A stretch of 64,000 nucleotides of DNA, taken from positions 1 to 64,000 of the forward strand of contig CAILNX010000016.1 of NCBI GenBank assembly GCA_903835685.1. Direction: 5' to 3'. A program made the translations under genes and the position numbers. A model generated the notes under the pieces. The model did no database searches and was not told the origin of the DNA. It saw only the letters and a list, made by a program, of their open reading frames with translations. This document shows positions 23,355 through 31,431 of the stretch, piece by piece. This DNA comes from an uncultured delta proteobacterium. Its GTDB lineage: Bacteria > Desulfobacterota > Desulfovibrionia > Desulfovibrionales > Desulfovibrionaceae. Every line of letters starts with the position of its first letter. Position 1 is the first letter of the stretch.

Positions 23355-24410
23355 CTACTCTCCCGGCTTCACCTTCTCATCCAGGAAGTGCTGCACGGCC
23401 TCAAAAAGCTGCCTGCGGTTCTTCTCCATGATGATGGTGTGCGTGCCCTCGCCGATCTCCACGAAGCGCTTGTACGGGACATTGACCAGGCGGGCGAAAT
23501 AGGCCTGGGCCAGGGGGCTGGGCAGGTCGTTGTCCCATTCGGCGTGCACGATGAGGGTCGGGACCCGGATCTGGCCGGGGTCGTAGAGCTCCTTACCCGC
23601 GCTCCAGAACTCCCGGCCGTCCGCCACCACGCCGTTGGGCGCGCGCAGGGTCTGGGGGGCCTTGTCCCTGCCCTGCGGGTCCTGGGCAAAGGTGGCCTCG
23701 GCCCAGGCCTCGAACCAGCCCGGCGGGATCAAGTCGGCCTGCTTGTCCTCGGGCACGCCTTTGAGCCAGCGCGCCCTGGCCGCGTCCCGGCCCACCACCC
23801 GAAAAGCCCCGAGCTTGCCGCCCGCGTCCGTGAGCGAGGGGTTGGTGCGCACCCACTGGGGCGCGTAGAGCACCAGCTTGGCCACCTGATCGTTGTGCTG
23901 GGCCGTGTACCAGCCCATGGTGGACGTGCCCCAGGACCAGCCGAGCAGGTTCAGCTTGCCCGCGCCCCGGCGCTTCAGGATGAAGTCCACCACCGTGCCC
24001 ACGTCCTTGACCGCCGTCTCGGTGCGCACGATGGGCTCACCCGCCTCGGCGGGCTGGTCCATCTCCGGCGGCCGGGTGGATTTCCCGTACCCGCGCAGGT
24101 CCACCAGGTACACGTCGTACCCGTGGGCGGCCATGAACTCCATCCAGGACAGGCCGTTCAGCTTCAAATCAAAGGCCGTGCTGGCCGGATAGGTCGCGCC
24201 GTGCACGTAGAGCAGGATTTTGTCGGCCGGAAATTTGCTCACGCCCTGGGGGTGCTTGTTGCGCACGTAGAGCTTGATCCCCGGGGTGTCGCTGGGGACC
24301 ATGAACTCCTCCATGGCCAGGGGCTGGGCGGCCAGGGCGGCCGGAATAAAGGACAGGAACAGCGACGCCAGCAGGGCAATGGTCAACACCAGACGGACCA
24401 GGAATTTCAT
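23355..24410 (-). CDS. Exported alpha/beta-hydrolase
   Basis: The protein is 351 aa from ATG 24410, preceded by GGAGGAAGTC; an ATG at 24425 is also in frame. The signal peptide ends PAALAAQ. The fold is a classical alpha/beta hydrolase: ILLYVHGATYPASTAFDLKL (oxyanion HG motif), GYDVYLVDLRGYGKSTRP, nucleophile elbow GWSWGTS, TLIVHAEWDNDLPSP (acid) and EIGEGTHTIIMEKNRR (catalytic His). The triad looks complete. It resembles periplasmic esterase/lipase or epoxide-hydrolase-like proteins; the substrate is unknown. It follows the ahbD gene by 32 nt on the same strand and could be the last gene of the heme operon, though there is no functional reason to expect that. Confidence 0.87.
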   Translation of the reverse strand: MKFLVRLVLTIALLASLFLSFIPAALAAQPLAMEEFMVPSDTPGIKLYVRNKHPQGVSKFPADKILLYVHGATYPASTAFDLKLNGLSWMEFMAAHGYDVYLVDLRGYGKSTRPPEMDQPAEAGEPIVRTETAVKDVGTVVDFILKRRGAGKLNLLGWSWGTSTMGWYTAQHNDQVAKLVLYAPQWVRTNPSLTDAGGKLGAFRVVGRDAARARWLKGVPEDKQADLIPPGWFEAWAEATFAQDPQGRDKAPQTLRAPNGVVADGREFWSAGKELYDPGQIRVPTLIVHAEWDNDLPSPLAQAYFARLVNVPYKRFVEIGEGTHTIIMEKNRRQLFEAVQHFLDEKVKPGE

Positions 24411-24442
24411 GACTTCCTCCTCCACGGGTTGGCGTTCTTCTC

Positions 24443-25693
24443 CTATCCCTTCTTCCCCTGCCCCTTCCTCGGCTCAAACGAGCACAACGGCTCCTCGGCC
24501 AGGTAATCCCCGCGCATGGTGGCGGCCCTGGCCCGGCATCCGCCGCAGACCCGCTCGTACTCGCAGGCCCCGCACTTGCCGGTGTACACCTTGGGGTTGC
24601 GCAGGTTCAGGAACTCCGGGGAGTTGCGCCAGATTTCCGGAAAGGGGGTCTCGCGCACGTTCCCGCAGTCCAGGTCCAGGTAGCCGCAGGGCTGGACCCT
24701 GCCCGTGTGCGAGATGAAGCAGAAGCCCACGCCGCCGAGACACCCCCGGGACACGGCGTCCAGGCCGAAGGTCTCGAAATTGACCGGCAGGCCCTCTTCC
24801 TTGGCCCGCTGCCTGAGGATTCGATGGTAGTGCGGGGCGCAGGTGGCTTTGAGCTGCATGTGGGTGGTCTTGCGGAAATCGTAGAACCAGTTGAGCACTT
24901 CCTCGTACTCGCCCGCCGTGATGACCTGTGCGCCGAGCTCCACGGCCCGGCCCGTGGGCACCAGCAGGAAGATGTGCCAGGCGGCCGCGCCCAGGCTTTC
25001 GGCCAAACGGAAGATATCCTTGAACTGGTGCAGGTTGTCCTTGGTCACCGTGGTGTTGATCTGGAATTCCAGACCGGCGGCCTTTAAGTACCCGATCCCG
25101 GCCAGGGCCTTGTCAAAAGCCCCGGGCACGCCCCGGAACAGGTCGTGCACCTCGGCCGTGGGGCCGTCGATGGAGATGGAGCAGCGCTCGATGCCGGCCT
25201 CGCGGATGCGCACGGCGTTCTCGGCGGTCAGGAGCGTCCCGTTGGGGGCCATGACGCAGCGCAGGCCCTTGGACTTGGCGTAGGGGATGAGTTCGAACAG
25301 GTCGTGGCGCATAAGCGGTTCGCCGCCCGTGAAGATGATGATCGGGCTGCCGGTCTCGGGAAAGGTGTCGATCAGGGCCTTGGCCTCGGCCGTGGACAGT
25401 TCGCCCGGATAGGGGTCCAGATGGGCCTCGGCCCGGCAGTGCTTGCACACCAGGTTGCAGGACCGGGTCACTTCCCAGGCGATGAGGCGCGGACCGGGGA
25501 GGCCGTCAGCGGATTTGCCGCCCGGATGCCCGCCGGGGTGTCCGCCCGGATGCCCGCCCGGATGTCCGGCCGGATGGCCCAGGCCGCCCGCGTCGAGACT
25601 GCCCGCCTGGCCTGGCTGCCCGCCGGGGTGTCCCGTGGGATGTCCGCCCATATTCGCGCCCGGATGCCCGGGATGCTTGGAATCGCTCATCAT
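24443..25693 (-). CDS. ahbD: AhbD-type radical SAM heme synthase with His-rich N-terminal extension
   Basis: The protein is 416 aa. From residue ~70 it is a radical SAM protein: WEVTRSCNLVCKHCRAEAHL holds the CxxxCxxC cluster motif, IIIFTGGEPLMRHDLFELIP the GGEP motif, and the SPASM-like C-terminus has CLGGVGFCFISHTGRVQPCG and CGACEYERVCGGCRARAATM, the auxiliary Fe-S cluster cysteines. AhbD decarboxylates two propionates of Fe-coproporphyrin III to vinyls, the last step of the siroheme-dependent heme pathway. The first ~67 residues are unusual: about twelve His-Pro-Gly or His-Pro repeats encoded by tandem GC-rich DNA (25500-25600). The ATG is 1 nt after the hemB stop, so translation is coupled. 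Confidence 0.9.
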   Translation of the reverse strand: MMSDSKHPGHPGANMGGHPTGHPGGQPGQAGSLDAGGLGHPAGHPGGHPGGHPGGHPGGKSADGLPGPRLIAWEVTRSCNLVCKHCRAEAHLDPYPGELSTAEAKALIDTFPETGSPIIIFTGGEPLMRHDLFELIPYAKSKGLRCVMAPNGTLLTAENAVRIREAGIERCSISIDGPTAEVHDLFRGVPGAFDKALAGIGYLKAAGLEFQINTTVTKDNLHQFKDIFRLAESLGAAAWHIFLLVPTGRAVELGAQVITAGEYEEVLNWFYDFRKTTHMQLKATCAPHYHRILRQRAKEEGLPVNFETFGLDAVSRGCLGGVGFCFISHTGRVQPCGYLDLDCGNVRETPFPEIWRNSPEFLNLRNPKVYTGKCGACEYERVCGGCRARAATMRGDYLAEEPLCSFEPRKGQGKKG

Positions 25694-25694
25694 A

Positions 25695-26672
25695 TTACCA
25701 GTTCAGTTCCTTGAGCACGTCTTCGGTGAAATAGGACAGGATCAGGTCGGCCCCGGCCCGCTTGATGCTGGTGAGCGTCTCCATGACCACCTTCTTCTCG
25801 TCGATCCAGCCCAGCTCGGCCGCAGCCTTGATCATGGAGTACTCGCCCGAGACCTGGTAGGCGGCCACGGGCGTATCGAAGGTGCGCCGGACCATGCTCA
25901 CGATGTCCAGGTACGGCAGCGCGGGCTTGACCATGAGGATGTCCGCGCCCTCGGAGGCGTCGGCCAGGGCCTCGCGCATGGCCTCGCGCTCGTTGGCCGG
26001 GTCCATCTGGTAGCTCTTGCGATCCCCGAACTTGGGCGCGGAGTCGGCCGCCTCGCGGAACGGCCCGTAAAAGGCCGAGGCGTATTTCACGGCATAGGAC
26101 ATGATGGGCAGTTCGGGGAATCCGCTCTCGTCCAGCACCTGGCGGATGGCGGCCACTCGGCCGTCCATCATGTCCGAGGGGGCCACCATGTCCGCCCCGG
26201 CCCGGGCGTGGGACAGGGCCGTCTCGGCCAGAAGCTCAAGCGTCGGGTCGTTCTGCACGTACCCGTCGTCGATGAGCCCGCAGTGCCCGTGGGAGGTGTA
26301 TTCGCACAGGCAGACATCGGTGATGACCACCAGCGCGGGAAAACGCTCCTTGATGGCCCGCACGGCCCGCTGCACGATGCCGTTGTCCGCGTAGCCCTGG
26401 GACCCGGACTCGTCCTTGGTCTTGGGGATGCCGAAGAGGATGAGCGCGCGCAGGCCCGTGGCCACGGCCGAGGCCACCTTGCGCTCAAGCTGGGGGAGGG
26501 AGAGCTGGAACTGCCCGGGCATGGAGGCGATGGGATGCTTGAAGTCCGCGTCGTCCGTGTCCACCACGAAATAGGGCATGATCAGGTCCTTGGGCGTGAC
26601 CTCGGTCTCGCGCACCAGGTCCCTGATGGCGGCCGTGCGGCGCAAACGGCGGCCGCGATGGAAGTCGTGCAT
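25695..26672 (-). CDS. hemB: Delta-aminolevulinic acid dehydratase (porphobilinogen synthase)
   Basis: The protein is 325 aa from ATG 26672 (GGAGGACTTCCC). It has the zinc-cysteine cluster ([16 protein letters not shown]), the catalytic Schiff-base lysines in [18 protein letters not shown] and [13 protein letters not shown], plus [14 protein letters not shown] and [13 protein letters not shown]. It condenses two aminolevulinate molecules to porphobilinogen, the common tetrapyrrole precursor for siroheme, heme and cobalamin. It is between ahbC and ahbD, a grouping known in sulfate reducers, and starts a unit with ahbD. Confidence 0.97.
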   Translation of the reverse strand: MHDFHRGRRLRRTAAIRDLVRETEVTPKDLIMPYFVVDTDDADFKHPIASMPGQFQLSLPQLERKVASAVATGLRALILFGIPKTKDESGSQGYADNGIVQRAVRAIKERFPALVVITDVCLCEYTSHGHCGLIDDGYVQNDPTLELLAETALSHARAGADMVAPSDMMDGRVAAIRQVLDESGFPELPIMSYAVKYASAFYGPFREAADSAPKFGDRKSYQMDPANEREAMREALADASEGADILMVKPALPYLDIVSMVRRTFDTPVAAYQVSGEYSMIKAAAELGWIDEKKVVMETLTSIKRAGADLILSYFTEDVLKELNW

Positions 26673-26746
26673 GGGAAGTCCTCCCGCGTTGTCGTCCGAT
26701 ATCATTTCGCTCTCGCGCCCTGGCGGGGAATGCAACCCCCATGGCC

Positions 26747-26794
26747 CCAAGAAAGAAGAATAAAAATAAATATTTCTTATTCTTACCGTCTTGG
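26747..26794. repeat. AT-rich palindromic element between ahbC and hemB
   Basis: A strong two-part stem: CCAAGA / TCTTGG outside and AAGAATAA / TTATTCTT inside, with an A/T loop. It lies 3' of ahbC and 5' of hemB on the minus strand, so it may attenuate or process the ahbC-hemB-ahbD transcript. Confidence 0.7.
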
Positions 26795-26836
26795 CGCGAT
26801 GCAGGCCAATTTCGCGTCAGTTTCGCGCCAGCCGTC

Positions 26837-28021
26837 TTAATCCTTCTTGATTTCCTCGTCCGTCAAATAGCAGGCCGGGTCTTCGGCCCAGATGTCCCCG
26901 TGCCAGGCCTCGGCCCGGGCGCGGAAGTTCCCGCCGCAGATCTTCAGGTACCGGCACTGGGCGCAACGGCCGCCCACGTACTGCTTCTTGTCTTTCAGCT
27001 TATGCAGCAGCTCGATCTTGGGATCATCCCAGATCTGCGAAAACGGGCGCGTAAGCACGTTGCCGAACACGTGCTGCCGCCAGAACTGGTCGGGGTGGAC
27101 CGAGCCGTCCCAGGAGATGCACCCGATGCCCCGGCCCGAGCTGTTGCCCTCGTTGAACTGCAAAAGCTCCATGACCCGCGCGGCCCGCTCCGGGTCCTCG
27201 CGCAGCAGGCGGTAGTAGAGGTACGGCCCGTCCGCGTGGTTGTCCACGGTGAGCACTTCCTTGGGCAGCCCGGCGTCGAACAGGGCCTTGGTCTCGTCCA
27301 GGATCAGGTCAACCAGGGCCCGGGTCTCGGCGTGGTCCAGGTCCTCCTTGATCAGGTCCGAACCCCGGCCGGAATACACCAGATGGTAGAAGCAGATGCG
27401 CGGGACTTCCAGGTCCCTTATGAGCTTGAACAGATGCGGGACCTCGCCCGCGTTGCGCTTGTTCACCGTGAAGCGCAGGCCCACTTTCAGGCCCTCGGCC
27501 TGGCAGTTCTCCACCCCTTGCAGGGCCTTTTTGTACGACCCGGACACGCCCCGGAACTTGTCGTGCACCTCTTCGGCCCCGTCCAGCGAAATGCCCACGT
27601 AGGACAGGCCCACATCTTTGAGTTCCTTGGCCTTGGCCTTGGTGATGAGCGTGCCGTTGGTGGAGATGACCGCGCGCATGCCCCGACTCGTGGCGTGCTT
27701 GGCCAGTTCGACCAGGTCCTTGCGCACCAGGGGCTCGCCCCCGGAAAAGAGCATGACCGGAGCGCCGTAGGCGGCCAGGTCGTCGATCATGGTCTTGGCC
27801 TGTTCGGTGGAAATCTCGTCCGTGCCCTGCTCGTCCAGGGCCTGGGCGTAGCAGTGCACGCATTTTAGGTTGCAGCGGCGGGTCATGTTCCAGACCACCA
27901 CGGGTTTCTTGTCCTCGGAAAACTGGAGCAGGTGGGAGGGCAGCTTGCCGGATTCGCGGCCGTAGCGCAGCGCGTCCGAGGGCTCCACCGACCCGCAATA
28001 AAGCTTGGAAATGCCTATCAT
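26837..28021 (-). CDS. ahbC: AhbC-type radical SAM enzyme (didecarboxysiroheme deacetylase)
   Basis: The protein is 394 aa from ATG 28021, with GAGG upstream. The N-terminus MIGISKLYCGSVEPSDALRY is characteristic of AhbC/NirJ-like proteins. The radical SAM motif is CNLKCVHCYAQALDE, the GGEP motif VMLFSGGEPLVRKDLVELAK, and the C-terminal SPASM-type cysteines are in GCISWDGSVHPDQF and GGRCAQCRYLKICGGNFRAR. AhbC removes the two acetate side chains of 12,18-didecarboxysiroheme to give Fe-coproporphyrin III, the AhbD substrate. It is first in the order ahbC-hemB-ahbD. Confidence 0.93.
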   Translation of the reverse strand: MIGISKLYCGSVEPSDALRYGRESGKLPSHLLQFSEDKKPVVVWNMTRRCNLKCVHCYAQALDEQGTDEISTEQAKTMIDDLAAYGAPVMLFSGGEPLVRKDLVELAKHATSRGMRAVISTNGTLITKAKAKELKDVGLSYVGISLDGAEEVHDKFRGVSGSYKKALQGVENCQAEGLKVGLRFTVNKRNAGEVPHLFKLIRDLEVPRICFYHLVYSGRGSDLIKEDLDHAETRALVDLILDETKALFDAGLPKEVLTVDNHADGPYLYYRLLREDPERAARVMELLQFNEGNSSGRGIGCISWDGSVHPDQFWRQHVFGNVLTRPFSQIWDDPKIELLHKLKDKKQYVGGRCAQCRYLKICGGNFRARAEAWHGDIWAEDPACYLTDEEIKKD

Positions 28022-28124
28022 TGCATACCTCGTAGGATTGGCGTGAGACGGGCGGCATACCATAAAGGGGGCCGGTTGCCTAGTCTGGGGGGGGCACTGC
28101 CCGCGCTGCGCGCCCGGGTGCATG

Positions 28125-28180
28125 AGCCCCTCCGGGGGCCAAAGGGCTTTCGCCCTCTGGACTCCCGTTTAGGGGGAGGG
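28125..28180 (+). repeat. GC-rich REP-like hairpin, copy 3
   Basis: It reads GGGGGCCAAAGGGCTTTCGC, then CCTCTGGACTCCCGTTTAGG and GGGAGG, with the AGGGC-TTTC-GCCCT stem-loop. It abuts copy 2 of the 143-bp element and nearly matches 13803-13858. Confidence 0.6.
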
Positions 28181-28185
28181 GTTGC

Positions 28186-28328
28186 CCCCCCATTTTAGGC
28201 TTGACAACGCCTTCGATGACCCGGCGCTTTTATGGTCACAACTACCGGTGATCGAGGGGTGGGTACCCTGGCTGTACCCTAGCTCTACCCTATCCCAGGG
28301 GTGCTCCAGCGTGAGGGTCATTTTTTCC
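28186..28328 (+). repeat. 143-bp shared upstream element, copy 2 (before cargo locus 2)
   Basis: TTGACA is at 28201-28206 and the three phased TACCCT hexamers at 28264, 28275 and 28286. It differs from copy 4 (61418) at only about three positions by eye. It ends 84 nt before the cargo 2 start codon. Confidence 0.92.
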
Positions 28329-28412
28329 GCCTTACCTCCAATATACATCGAGCGGCATACGGCGAGGCCTGTGTATTTCCAAAAAACACGAGACAACCCT
28401 CAGGAGCGCGAC

Positions 28413-29291
28413 ATGGACTATTGGTTGGACGGAACGAACAGCGGAAACGACGAGGACACGACCCAGGGCACGGGCCTGGGCGGCAATGGCCTCATGGACT
28501 GGGGCGGGCCTGCGGACGCGTTGGCCCCCAAACCCGCAAGGGAGAAGACCCTGGGCGAGTGGCTGTACCCGGACATGAAGCCGACCCAGGGGTATGGCGG
28601 GCCGCGCGACGCCGGGGACGGCGGAGGCTCTGGCCTCGCGCCCACCATCCAACGGCGGCGCGTGTCCGCCGCCGGGTTCGACATCGACACCGGGGAGTAC
28701 GTCGGCCCTGACCGATACAAACCCCTCGGCTTCAACCCGGACACCGGCGAGCCCATCATGCCCGGGCAGGCCCCGGCCCCGGGCAACGAGCCCGAGCCCC
28801 TGTACATCCCCGAGGCCCTGAAAGACAAACACCCGGCCGCCCGGGTCCTCTGGGCCGTGCAGACCGGCCAGCTTCCGTACTTAAAGGGCCTGCCCGCCAT
28901 TGACGAGAACGGGGACATGCACCCGGCCTATGCGCGGGCTGTGGGGGCTGGGCTTACGGACGACACGAACACGCCTTCCATTGACGGAGGACCGGATCTT
29001 GCTTTGAATTTCCCTGAGGAAGTCATAGATAATGCGCGATCAGCAGCCGAACAGAGTGGTTATGACACATCCAAATTATCCGATGAGGAAATTGATTCCT
29101 GTATGTCTTCTATGCCTAAGAAGGATAGAGATCGGATAAAAGGAATATATGACCGTCTTCCAGATGAAGGAGAGGCATTAAATGACCAAAAAAAACAAGA
29201 CATGCTTAAGACTTCACGTGAACTTCGAGGAGAAGTACGAAAGCAACTGGAGTCTTCACCATGCAGAGACAAATTGAACAAGAAATCTTGA
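28413..29291 (+). CDS. Cargo protein 2: MDYW N-terminus with two scaffold-like motifs
   Basis: The protein is 292 aa from ATG 28413 (CAGGAGCGCG), with no signal peptide. Residues 1-17 match cargo 1 (MDYW, NSG, DEDTTQ). EKTLGEWLYPD at 44-54 matches the C-terminal EKTMGELLYPD of the phage scaffold-like protein, and FNPDTGEPI at 107-115 matches its FNPDTGEAI; a variant (FDIDTGEYV) precedes it at 89-97. A Pro/Gly-rich region follows. The last ~110 residues, from about DDTNTPSIDGG, are charged and helical (DTSKLSDEEIDSCMSSMPKK), unlike the other cargo proteins, and encoded by clearly AT-richer DNA. Activity is unknown; the architecture suggests a particle-targeting front and an exchangeable payload. 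A strong terminator ends the unit at 29320. Confidence 0.78.
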   Translation: MDYWLDGTNSGNDEDTTQGTGLGGNGLMDWGGPADALAPKPAREKTLGEWLYPDMKPTQGYGGPRDAGDGGGSGLAPTIQRRRVSAAGFDIDTGEYVGPDRYKPLGFNPDTGEPIMPGQAPAPGNEPEPLYIPEALKDKHPAARVLWAVQTGQLPYLKGLPAIDENGDMHPAYARAVGAGLTDDTNTPSIDGGPDLALNFPEEVIDNARSAAEQSGYDTSKLSDEEIDSCMSSMPKKDRDRIKGIYDRLPDEGEALNDQKKQDMLKTSRELRGEVRKQLESSPCRDKLNKKS

Positions 29292-29319
29292 ACAATTGTT
29301 GATCTTCCCACTCCATTGA

Positions 29320-29358
29320 AACAAGCGGCCAGGGTTCCCTCTGGCCGCTTGTTGTTTT
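29320..29358 (+). terminator. Intrinsic terminator of cargo locus 2
   Basis: A perfect 13-bp stem AACAAGCGGCCAG / CTGGCCGCTTGTT with an 8-nt loop, followed by GTTTT. It separates the cargo gene from the Sel1 lipoprotein gene. Confidence 0.85.
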
Positions 29359-29396
29359 GAGCTATGCAGAGTGCCTCCTCCTCTTCCAATAAAAAA

Positions 29397-29425
29397 TTGA
29401 CAACAAATATTTATCGTCTTACATA
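29397..29425 (+). promoter_or_regulatory. Sigma-70 promoter of the Sel1 lipoprotein gene
   Basis: TTGACA (29397-29402), 17 nt, TACATA (29420-29425). The start codon follows about 58 nt later. This gives the lipoprotein constant expression independent of the 143-bp element, as an immunity gene would need. Confidence 0.7.
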
Positions 29426-29483
29426 CATTCACGGATCAAAGCCAACCAGCCAACCCAAGCAGTCTGACCAGGAGGCAGGGACC

Positions 29484-30743
29484 ATGCTCGGCAATCAAAG
29501 CCTTGAAACCAGACGCCCGTCAACACAAACTCATTCTTCCTTGGTCATCTTCTTGGCCCCGGCCCTGCTGGCCGTGGCCCTGTCGGCCTGCGCCCGTCCA
29601 ACGCCGAACCCTGCGCCGCCTGCCCCGCCCGCACCGCCGCCCTTCTCCTTCAACTGCTCCCTGACCGACCCCTTCGAGAGTCGCAAATTCGCCGTGTCGG
29701 ATGAGGCCTATCTTCGGGAGGCTTTGCAACAGGCCGAGATCGACCGAAGCAGGCCCACCCCGGTGCTGGACCCCAAACTGGAACAGGCCTTGGCCCTGTT
29801 CGTCAGAGGCGGGTATTTTGAGGCCCTGCCCGTGATTCGGAAATTCGCGGACAAGGGAAGCGCCGAGGCCCTGACGGCCCTGGGCAAGGCCCAGGAATCC
29901 GGCCTGGGCCTGCCCAAGGACTTAGGCATGGCCCAGGTGGGCTACCTGGCGGCCATGGCCCATGGCTCGGCCGAGGCGGCCGGGCGACTGGGGATCATGG
30001 GACTTTCCGGCGCGGCTCCGACCATGGGCCAGGGCGAGGCCCTGGACCTCGTCCGCCGGGCTGCGGACCAGGGCGAGGGGGATTTCCAGTTCCTCCTGGC
30101 GGAAATGTACGAGCGCGGCCAGCCCGTGCCCAGGAACTCCGACCGGGCCTTCTGCCAACTCCTCAACAGCGGCTCACACCGCGACCCCTGGGCCATGTTC
30201 TACCTGGGCCTTGTCCATGATTTCAGTCTGGGGGACCCGGACCAGGCCCTGGTCTGGTATTGGCGGGCCGCCCAGAGCGGGCATTCCCGCGCGGCTTCCA
30301 TCATCGCCAATATGTACGAAGAGGGCCGAGGCCTGCCCCAAGATGAGGCCCAGGCCCTGACCTGGTACGAGGTGGCGGTGAACAATCGGCCCCAGGCCAC
30401 GGCCGTGGCCCCTGCCTGGTATGACGAACTCGTCATGGGCCGGGATTCCAGGGCCGCCACAGCCCTGGCCAAGATGTACCGGGAGGGGCGCGGCGCGCCC
30501 CGGGACCTCATGCGCGCGGCCTTCTGGGCCGCCCTGGCCCTGGACCAGGACAAAGAGAGCGCGGCCCTGGCCCAGGAGATCGCGGCCGAACTCCCCCCCG
30601 GGGAGTGGGAGCGCATCCGGGCCGAGGCCCGCGCCTGGCGGCCCAAGCCCTGGCCCCTGCGCGGAGAGCGGCTTTTTCCGCGCCTGGGCATTGTCGAGCC
30701 GTCCGAGTCCAAATTCTGGCGCAAGACCTGGCCCGGAAATTGA
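29484..30743 (+). CDS. Sel1-repeat lipoprotein, candidate immunity partner of cargo 2
   Basis: The protein is 419 aa from ATG 29484 (AGGAGGCAGGG). The signal sequence ends in a lipobox (LSAC), so the protein is lipid-anchored. A Pro/Ala-rich tether follows. From about residue 95 there are Sel1-type TPR-like repeats (EALTALGKAQESGLGLPKDL, GDFQFLLAEMYERGQPVPRN, WAMFYLGLVHDFSLGDPDQA, RAASIIANMYEEGRGLPQDE, RAATALAKMYREGRGAPRDL). Sel1 proteins often occur next to secreted toxins as immunity or adaptor proteins; that link here is inference from the neighbour. Codon use is GC-rich and host-like. Confidence 0.85.
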   Translation: MLGNQSLETRRPSTQTHSSLVIFLAPALLAVALSACARPTPNPAPPAPPAPPPFSFNCSLTDPFESRKFAVSDEAYLREALQQAEIDRSRPTPVLDPKLEQALALFVRGGYFEALPVIRKFADKGSAEALTALGKAQESGLGLPKDLGMAQVGYLAAMAHGSAEAAGRLGIMGLSGAAPTMGQGEALDLVRRAADQGEGDFQFLLAEMYERGQPVPRNSDRAFCQLLNSGSHRDPWAMFYLGLVHDFSLGDPDQALVWYWRAAQSGHSRAASIIANMYEEGRGLPQDEAQALTWYEVAVNNRPQATAVAPAWYDELVMGRDSRAATALAKMYREGRGAPRDLMRAAFWAALALDQDKESAALAQEIAAELPPGEWERIRAEARAWRPKPWPLRGERLFPRLGIVEPSESKFWRKTWPGN

Positions 30744-30759
30744 ATTCTCAGGCCCACAC

Positions 30760-30828
30760 ATGAACAAGAACATCGGCCTCGCCCTGCTTGTCCTGGCCCT
30801 GGCCTGGTCAGCGGCCAAACGGCCCTGA
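30760..30828 (+). CDS. Possible 22-aa membrane peptide
   Basis: A short frame (MNKNIGLALLVLALAWSAAK, then RP) starts 17 nt after the Sel1 gene stop and ends just before the terminator at 30853. It looks like a bare signal peptide or single membrane helix. No clear ribosome site is seen. It may be a remnant of an exported protein. Confidence 0.3.
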   Translation: MNKNIGLALLVLALAWSAAKRP

Positions 30829-30852
30829 CCTCAACCAAAAAATAACCCCATC

Positions 30853-30888
30853 GGCGGCCAGAGACCCCTCTGGCCGCCTTTGTTTTTT
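30853..30888 (+). terminator. Intrinsic terminator after the Sel1 gene
   Basis: An 11-bp perfect stem GGCGGCCAGAG / CTCTGGCCGCC with loop ACCC, then TTTGTTTTTT. It insulates the virion operon from the cargo 2 locus. Confidence 0.88.
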
Positions 30889-30909
30889 CCGCCCATCTTT
30901 TTCACTCCA

Positions 30910-31052
30910 CCCCCCATTTTAGGCTTGACAACGCCTTCGATAACCCGGCGCTTTTATGGTAACAACTACCGGCTATCGAGGGGTGGGTACCCTGGCTGTA
31001 CCCTAGCTCTACCCTATCCCAGGGGTGCTCCAGCGTGAGGGTCAAATTTTCC
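30910..31052 (+). repeat. 143-bp shared upstream element, copy 3 (before the virion operon)
   Basis: It has the same 143-bp length and order as the other copies, with TTGACA and three TACCCT hexamers 11 bp apart. By eye it has about six mismatches to copy 2 (for example GATAACCC for GATGACCC). It ends only 38 nt before the first gene of the phage structural operon, so it probably contains or directly controls the late promoter. Confidence 0.92.
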
Positions 31053-31090
31053 ATCCTAGGGTTCCTTTTGTCAGACGAGAGGAGGAACCC

Positions 31091-31429
31091 ATGGATTTGG
31101 AACCGCTGGACGACAGCCCATTGACCCTGGCCGAACTGCGCGCCGCCCTGCGCGACATCGTCACGGAATCCGTGCGCGAGACGGTCCAGGAGACCGTCCG
31201 GGCCGAGATGGCCGGACCCTTTCGCGTGGACCCCGAGATCCACTATCAGCACCATCAGATGCTCACGGCCTGCGCCCGCACCCGGGCGGCCTGGGAGGCG
31301 GACCACGCCTTTATCGCCGACCTGCGGCGCGGGGCGGACCTGGCCAAGGGCGCGGTCTTGAAATCCCTCATGGGAGCCCTGGTCACGGCCGTGCTGGCCG
31401 GGCTGTTCCTCCTGTTCCGCAAGGTCTGA
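31091..31429 (+). CDS. First gene of virion operon: small C-terminally anchored protein
   Basis: The protein is 112 aa from ATG 31091 (GAGAGGAGGAACCC). The N-terminal ~85 residues are charged and helical (LRDIVTESVRETVQETVRAE), and the C-terminus is one membrane helix (LMGALVTAVLAGLFLLF) ending in basic residues. The topology suits a tail-anchored phage protein. A holin-like or head-assembly accessory role is possible but not demonstrated. TerS follows after 2 nt. Confidence 0.7.
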   Translation: MDLEPLDDSPLTLAELRAALRDIVTESVRETVQETVRAEMAGPFRVDPEIHYQHHQMLTACARTRAAWEADHAFIADLRRGADLAKGAVLKSLMGALVTAVLAGLFLLFRKV

Positions 31430-31431
31430 GC

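Noticed and set aside
25500-25600. CRISPR-like repeat array
   Set aside because: The short repeats (GGATGCCCGCCGGG-type) have no spacers and lie in frame in ahbD as His-Pro-Gly codons.
28186-28328. A full -35/-10 promoter inside the 143-bp element
   Set aside because: TTGACA is present, but no -10 lies at 16-18 nt; the nearest TTTTAT is 21 nt away. I therefore describe it as an upstream control element and do not fix a start site.
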